A stretch of 5,725 bases of DNA, from the NCBI GenBank assembly GCA_910588745.1, contig CAJURK010000083.1, positions 1-5,725 of the forward strand, read 5' to 3'. This document shows positions 5,254-5,725 of this stretch, piece after piece. The DNA is from an uncultured Dorea sp. (GTDB lineage: Bacteria; Bacillota; Clostridia; Lachnospirales; Lachnospiraceae). The position numbers were made by a program, and so were the translations under genes. Numbering within the stretch: position 1 is the stretch's first letter; each line of letters starts with the position of its first letter. The notes below the pieces were generated by a model, which saw only the letters and a list, made by a program, of their open reading frames with translations, was not told where the DNA came from and did not search any database.

Positions 5254-5725
5254 TTAATTGTTCAGTGCGACAATGTAAGCGATTTCTTGGCGTTTCTGCA
5301 TTCTTAACCAGTTGATAAATCCATAAATATCATTTATGAAAAACACAACAAAACAAATAGCAACTGACAAATACGATATATCAGAAATTGCTGCTAACGC
5401 CCATAGAATAATAAGTACAATATCATTTGCAGCATAACCGATTGCATAAAAAGCACTCCTTCTAAACGTCAAATAAACCGCAAGAAAGCTTGTTGTGACA
5501 GATATCGTGCTTGGTATTAGGTTTGCAGTATGAAAAGTCGCCAAAATATAATAAAAAATAAGTGTTATGACTGCTGTCAATATCATCATAAAAATAATCT
5601 CTGTTGGTTTTAATCTATTTACTTTTACTTCTGATTTATTTCCGTTATACGGATTTCTCAACCATGAGACTAATGCAAAAACAGCCATTGGGGCAGTCAT
5701 TCCCAAGTAGGTTATCATCTCCCCA
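5254..5725 (-). CDS. PnuC-like nicotinamide riboside/vitamin transporter (N-terminus outside window)
   Basis: At least 156 residues are visible; the first ATG at 5718 is probably internal, because the frame stays open to the edge and reads Gly-Glu before it, matching the 'YGE' stretch that precedes the third helix in PnuC proteins. Full members are about 200-240 residues with seven helices. Numbering from that Met, hydrophobic segments lie near 4-19, 41-60, 68-85, 90-110 and 113-132. Family marks are 'TANLIPSTISVTTSFLAVYLTFRR' (64-87), 'YAANDIVLIILW' (95-106) and the closing 'FFINDIYGFINWLRMQKR' (126-143). PnuC proteins let nicotinamide riboside cross the membrane by facilitated diffusion; relatives carry riboflavin, thiamine or deoxynucleosides. 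The region that is Trp-rich in true PnuC (a WxxW-type motif before the Asn/Asp) here reads AFYAIGYAAND, so the substrate may differ. The NimA-like gene follows in the same operon. Any promoter or riboswitch lies beyond the window. Confidence 0.85.
   Translation of the reverse strand, partial: GEMITYLGMTAPMAVFALVSWLRNPYNGNKSEVKVNRLKPTEIIFMMILTAVITLIFYYILATFHTANLIPSTISVTTSFLAVYLTFRRSAFYAIGYAANDIVLIILWALAAISDISYLSVAICFVVFFINDIYGFINWLRMQKRQEIAYIVALNN

Overview
The window looks like chromosomal DNA from a spore-forming, low-to-moderate-GC Firmicute, most likely a Lachnospiraceae-type clostridium. This rests on a PdaA-type spore-cortex deacetylase, AG-rich Shine-Dalgarno sites, a stand-alone LytTR regulator and the family flavour of the MATE, UPF0126, NimA-like and PnuC proteins. 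The species assignment is an inference; no rRNA or tRNA is present to support it.

Layout from left to right. Positions 1-54 (minus) hold the first 18 codons of a gene whose start resembles a GNAT acetyltransferase. It diverges from a LytTR-domain regulator at 264-710 (plus). Positions 711-990 contain no convincing intact gene: two hairpins and a short protein-like remnant (823-930, minus). A full-length MATE-family exporter lies at 991-2337 (minus). Across a 213-base divergent spacer follow a PdaA-like polysaccharide deacetylase (2551-3471, plus) and a two-repeat UPF0126/TRIC-like membrane protein (3566-4216, plus). The latter seems to have its own extended -10 promoter overlapped by an inverted repeat. 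An unrecognised 83-codon frame without a ribosome binding site lies at 4237-4488. Back-to-back terminators (4550-4593 plus, 4625-4665 minus) separate it from a minus-strand pair: a PnuC-like vitamin or nucleoside transporter (5254-5725, cut by the window edge) followed 22 bases later by a NimA-like FMN-binding split-barrel protein (4740-5231).

The genes do not form one obvious system. The two credible functional units are the pnuC-like/nim-like operon, which may link cofactor-precursor uptake to a flavoprotein, and the pdaA gene for spore cortex modification. The outer parts (roughly 1-700 and 4500-5725) are visibly more A/T-rich than the middle (roughly 850-4450), so the window may be a mosaic. 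No CRISPR array, complete mobile element, tRNA, rRNA or recognised riboswitch was seen. No strong evidence for an undescribed multi-gene system was found; the findings are specific anomalies in otherwise ordinary genes and spacers.
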